Below are positions 24,214 through 26,338 of a stretch of DNA of 26,338 nucleotides, piece by piece. Below the pieces are notes generated by a model. It saw only the letters and a program-made list of their open reading frames with translations, was not told the origin of the DNA and searched no databases. Origin of the DNA: JAEUUM01 sp038326165 (GTDB lineage Bacteria; Bacteroidota; Bacteroidia; Chitinophagales; Saprospiraceae). Each line of letters starts with the position of its first letter. Positions within the stretch are counted from its first letter, which is position 1. Both the position numbers and the translations under genes were made by a program. The DNA lies in assembly GCA_038326165.1 (NCBI GenBank), contig JBBQJT010000054.1, positions 1 to 26,338 of the forward strand. The letters run 5' to 3'.

Positions 24214-25617
24214 ATGCAAAAGCTAATATTTCTTGTACTACTATTTTCGGAGGCGTTATTTAGTCAAAACCCTTTGGAAAGATTTTATTATGAATATCCT
24301 AAGATGACAATTAGAGATATGGAGCTATATAAAGATGGATACAGAATGATTCTAACTGGGTCAGACAAATATAATGGGATTTCAACAAATGATGCTGTGT
24401 ACCTCACCACAGACAAATGGGGCAATGTGCAAGACTCAATTATTTTGGGTTTTAGTGATGCCGTTCTGCCCATTGAGAAGAAAGACACAATGTTTTTTTG
24501 GGGTCAAATGGTTATTGATACCAGCAAAAGAGCATTTGTATTCCGTAAGAGTATAAACAATAGCGTTAAAGTGGACACGGTCTTTGTAACCGGACTTCTT
24601 AACCGGACAAATAGAGTTCTAAAAAATGAATCATATTATTCCTTCATCACCACATTAGCAGCAACTTTTAAAGATGTTGACAGCAGTCGAATCATTGTTA
24701 GGTTACCTTTAGATTTGGATGAAAGTAAAAAAATATTATACTATACAGTAACCACAGAAAGTCGAGTAGTAAATGACTGGGCTTATTTGAAGCAAAATAA
24801 GGAATATTTTGTTTTTGGATGGAATGGGCCATTATTTCTCTTAGACTCCAATTATTTACTCATCAAAGAATTAAAGAACTTTAATTACGATATTCGTTCT
24901 GAGGGAAATATCTTAAATGAAGGCACCCATTTGATTGTAGCGGGTCTAGCGGAAAATACAGACTTTAGTGCAACTTTTGGAATAAGCAAAATTGGGGAAG
25001 ATTATAAAAAAATCAAGTCAGACGTTTTATACACACCCCAATCAAATGATTATCCCTCACTAGATAATTGTTTAGCAAAAGTAAATAATCACTATTTTGT
25101 GGCTGCAATGTATAAGGTCAGTTTTTTGTTAAGAACTGATACCTCAAAAGTATTTTATCGTATTGTCAAGTATGATGAGGATTTAAACCGAAAATGGGTT
25201 AAATTCTTCGGTGGTGACAGAAGGTATGTATTGCATGGTATAACTGAAGGTATTGAAGGAGGTGTTTGTGCTTATGGGTTTATTAGGGATGTGAAAAGTA
25301 ATTACCTTTCTGTCCCTTTCTATCAGTGTTTTGATGAAAATGGAGAAATCGTTAGTTCTAAAGAGGAGAAGTTAGGAAATAACCCGATCAAGATTGTTAA
25401 CAATCCAGTTAATGAAAGTTTAGAAATTTTAATGGAGGAGGATGAATCTATCTTTTTTGAGATCTTCAACACCTTGGGACAGAAAATACAAAACGGAATC
25501 CTCACCAAAGGATTAAACCAAATCAATGTCTCAAATTATCCCAAAGGCATTTATATATTAAGTACGAGAAATAGAAATGGCGAGTTGTTTTTATCTCAAA
25601 AATGGATTAAATCCTGA
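24214..25617 (+). CDS. T9SS-secreted 'B'-family protein with C-terminal sorting domain (B2)
   Basis: A 467-residue protein from the ATG at 24214 (MQKLIFLVLLFSEALFSQNP, signal peptide). The open frame reaches a TTG at 24205, but the ATG is the better start. The last ~70 residues form a type A T9SS sorting domain: IVNNPVNESLEI, FFEIFNTLGQKIQNGIL, LNQINVSNYPKGIYIL and a KWIKS end. It would be exported by Sec, then across the outer membrane by T9SS and released or attached to the surface. The central ~370 residues are beta-rich (RIVKYDEDLNRKWVKFFGGD) and share blocks with the partial protein at 1-1186. It is downstream of A2 with no terminator between, so its transcription should depend on the cassette promoter. 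Polarity from early stops in A2 could also affect it. Confidence 0.85.
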   Translation: MQKLIFLVLLFSEALFSQNPLERFYYEYPKMTIRDMELYKDGYRMILTGSDKYNGISTNDAVYLTTDKWGNVQDSIILGFSDAVLPIEKKDTMFFWGQMVIDTSKRAFVFRKSINNSVKVDTVFVTGLLNRTNRVLKNESYYSFITTLAATFKDVDSSRIIVRLPLDLDESKKILYYTVTTESRVVNDWAYLKQNKEYFVFGWNGPLFLLDSNYLLIKELKNFNYDIRSEGNILNEGTHLIVAGLAENTDFSATFGISKIGEDYKKIKSDVLYTPQSNDYPSLDNCLAKVNNHYFVAAMYKVSFLLRTDTSKVFYRIVKYDEDLNRKWVKFFGGDRRYVLHGITEGIEGGVCAYGFIRDVKSNYLSVPFYQCFDENGEIVSSKEEKLGNNPIKIVNNPVNESLEILMEEDESIFFEIFNTLGQKIQNGILTKGLNQINVSNYPKGIYILSTRNRNGELFLSQKWIKS

Positions 25618-25791
25618 GTGTCTTAAATGCATACTTTCTACTTTACTCATTTATAAGAAAATTATGATTAAGAAATGTAATTAAGGTACAAACTCCGGAC
25701 ACAATCCAAAAATCATTACCCAATAATATCAAATTTGAATGAATTGCCAATCCACATATTGGTTTCAAATTTAGGTTCAACAAATAAAGAT
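25618..25791. other. Intergenic gap between B2 and cassette copy 3
   Basis: About 175 AT-rich nt without a coding frame. No structure beyond the terminator that begins at 25796. Confidence 0.45.
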
Positions 25792-25795
25792 ACAC

Positions 25796-25827
25796 AGCCA
25801 TCCAATTCGTTTTGGGTGGCTTTTTTT
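25796..25827 (+). terminator. Cassette terminator, copy 3
   Basis: AGCCATCCAA (25796-25805) pairs with TTGGGTGGCT (25812-25821), followed by a T run to 25827. It closes the A2-B2 transcript. Confidence 0.87.
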
Positions 25828-25875
25828 GTAAGTGATTTGGACTAGAAAAAAAATTCAACAAAAAACCAAAAAACA

Positions 25876-25907
25876 TTTGCATCATAAATAATACCACATT
25901 ATATTTG
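25876..25907 (+). promoter_or_regulatory. Cassette promoter, copy 3
   Basis: TTTG (25876-25879), 20 nt, TATATTTG (25900-25907), 23 nt before the ATG at 25931. Confidence 0.82.
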
Positions 25908-25930
25908 CTACTTAATCAAAAACCAAAATC

Positions 25931-26338
25931 ATGAAACGCACAAACGCACAAACGCACAAACGCACAAACGCTTAGAGCTTATTTATTAGGCTTTACGGTA
26001 GTAATTACACTGGTACTGATGACATTTACGGCTTGTAGGAAGGAGGCTGCTGATGTTTTAGAATCAACTGTTAAAGACAACATTCAAATTAATTCAATTG
26101 GATTGCGTTCCAATACTCCTGGTAACTATTCTGTCACTGATGGTATGATTTGCTTCTCCACTTTAAATGATTTAAACCAAACTATGAATTATTTAAGAAA
26201 TGCAGACTCTACTACCATAGCAAATTGGAGAAGTGAAATTGGAATTGAGACTTCTGCTAAAGCTTATGAAGCCTTTGCTTTACAAATTGAGACATGTACA
26301 GATGCCCAACAAGAACAGATTGTTTTAAACAGCTTTGC
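25931..26338 (+). CDS. Phase-variable lipoprotein 3, partial, out of frame at octamer tract
   Basis: The ATG at 25931 runs through four octamers to GCT TAG. The body frame, one base off, encodes the cassette signal peptide and lipid-site cysteine. It stays open to the window end (about 100 further codons: NIQINSIGLRSNTPGNYSVT, later LNDLNQTMNYLRNADSTT and AYEAFALQIETC). Five units would restore the frame. The body differs from those of lipoproteins 1 and 2 and I do not recognise it; LNQTMNYLRN recalls the LLDESMNYMY region of the A family only weakly. The 3' end is beyond the window. Confidence 0.7.
25937..25968 (+). repeat. (CGCACAAA)4 octanucleotide tract, copy 3
   Basis: Four exact units after ATG AAA, then CGCTTAG as in the other copies. 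Four and seven are equal modulo three, so the frame state is the same as in copies 1 and 2. Confidence 0.94.

Larger units (their letters stand above)
25792..26046 (+). repeat. 5' cassette copy 3
   Basis: Same order of elements, shorter because it has only four octamers. Coding part reads LRAYLLGFTVVITLVLMTFTAC with the cysteine followed by RKEA, closest to copy 1. Similarity ends right after the lipoprotein cysteine region. Confidence 0.87.

Noticed and set aside
21513..26046. Cassettes as integron attC sites or an insertion sequence
   Set aside because: No integrase, transposase, target-site duplication or attC-like structure is visible; the repeat contains a normal promoter and signal peptide.

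Overview
The window is about 26 kb of AT-rich chromosome from a member of the Bacteroidota, most likely a Saprospiria- or Chitinophagia-like lineage. The evidence is the promoters of the TAnnTTTG (-7) type, A-rich start contexts with no Shine-Dalgarno signal, a PorW/SprE-like type IX secretion (T9SS) lipoprotein, a C-terminal T9SS sorting domain, a 466-residue arginine decarboxylase of the kind found in this phylum, a DUF937-OmpA fusion and several small outer-membrane barrels. No tRNA, rRNA, transposase or CRISPR array was seen.

The core, about 2.8-21.5 kb, is ordinary housekeeping and envelope sequence. It holds truA, an ABC-F ATPase, a DUF1761 membrane protein, a tail-specific protease (Prc/CtpA), the PorW/SprE-like protein, an M23 endopeptidase-like protein, a TIGR01777 epimerase-like protein, three outer-membrane barrel genes in a row, a di-haem peroxidase lipoprotein, a tight three-gene unit (arginine decarboxylase, pabB, pabC) and the DUF937-OmpA protein.

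Both flanks are accessory and related to each other. The left flank (1-2402, minus strand) and the right flank (22979-25617, plus strand) each hold the same two-gene module: a lipoprotein of an unrecognised family ('A', ending LPCTxC) followed by a secreted protein ('B'; copy 2 ends in a T9SS sorting domain). The right flank also carries three copies of a ~250-290 bp 5' cassette. Each cassette contains a rho-independent terminator, a strong Bacteroidota promoter, an ATG, a tandem octanucleotide (CGCACAAA)n with n = 7, 7 and 4, and a lipoprotein signal peptide. The three cassettes are followed by three different protein bodies.

The main discovery candidate is a set of four lipoprotein genes that look phase-variable, each with a simple-sequence repeat between the start codon and the hydrophobic part of the signal peptide. 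Three use the 8-bp repeat and the left-flank A gene uses (TC)7. I checked the frames by hand: in all four the only ATG is out of frame with the lipoprotein in this assembly, and a change in repeat number of the right size would join them (5 or 8 octamers; 6 or 9 TC dinucleotides). One body (copy 1) has a further break at an A8 tract that also fits a -1 ribosomal slippery site. The picture is a slippage-controlled array of surface lipoproteins built by re-use of one promoter/signal-peptide cassette, lying next to T9SS cargo in a genome that also encodes T9SS machinery.
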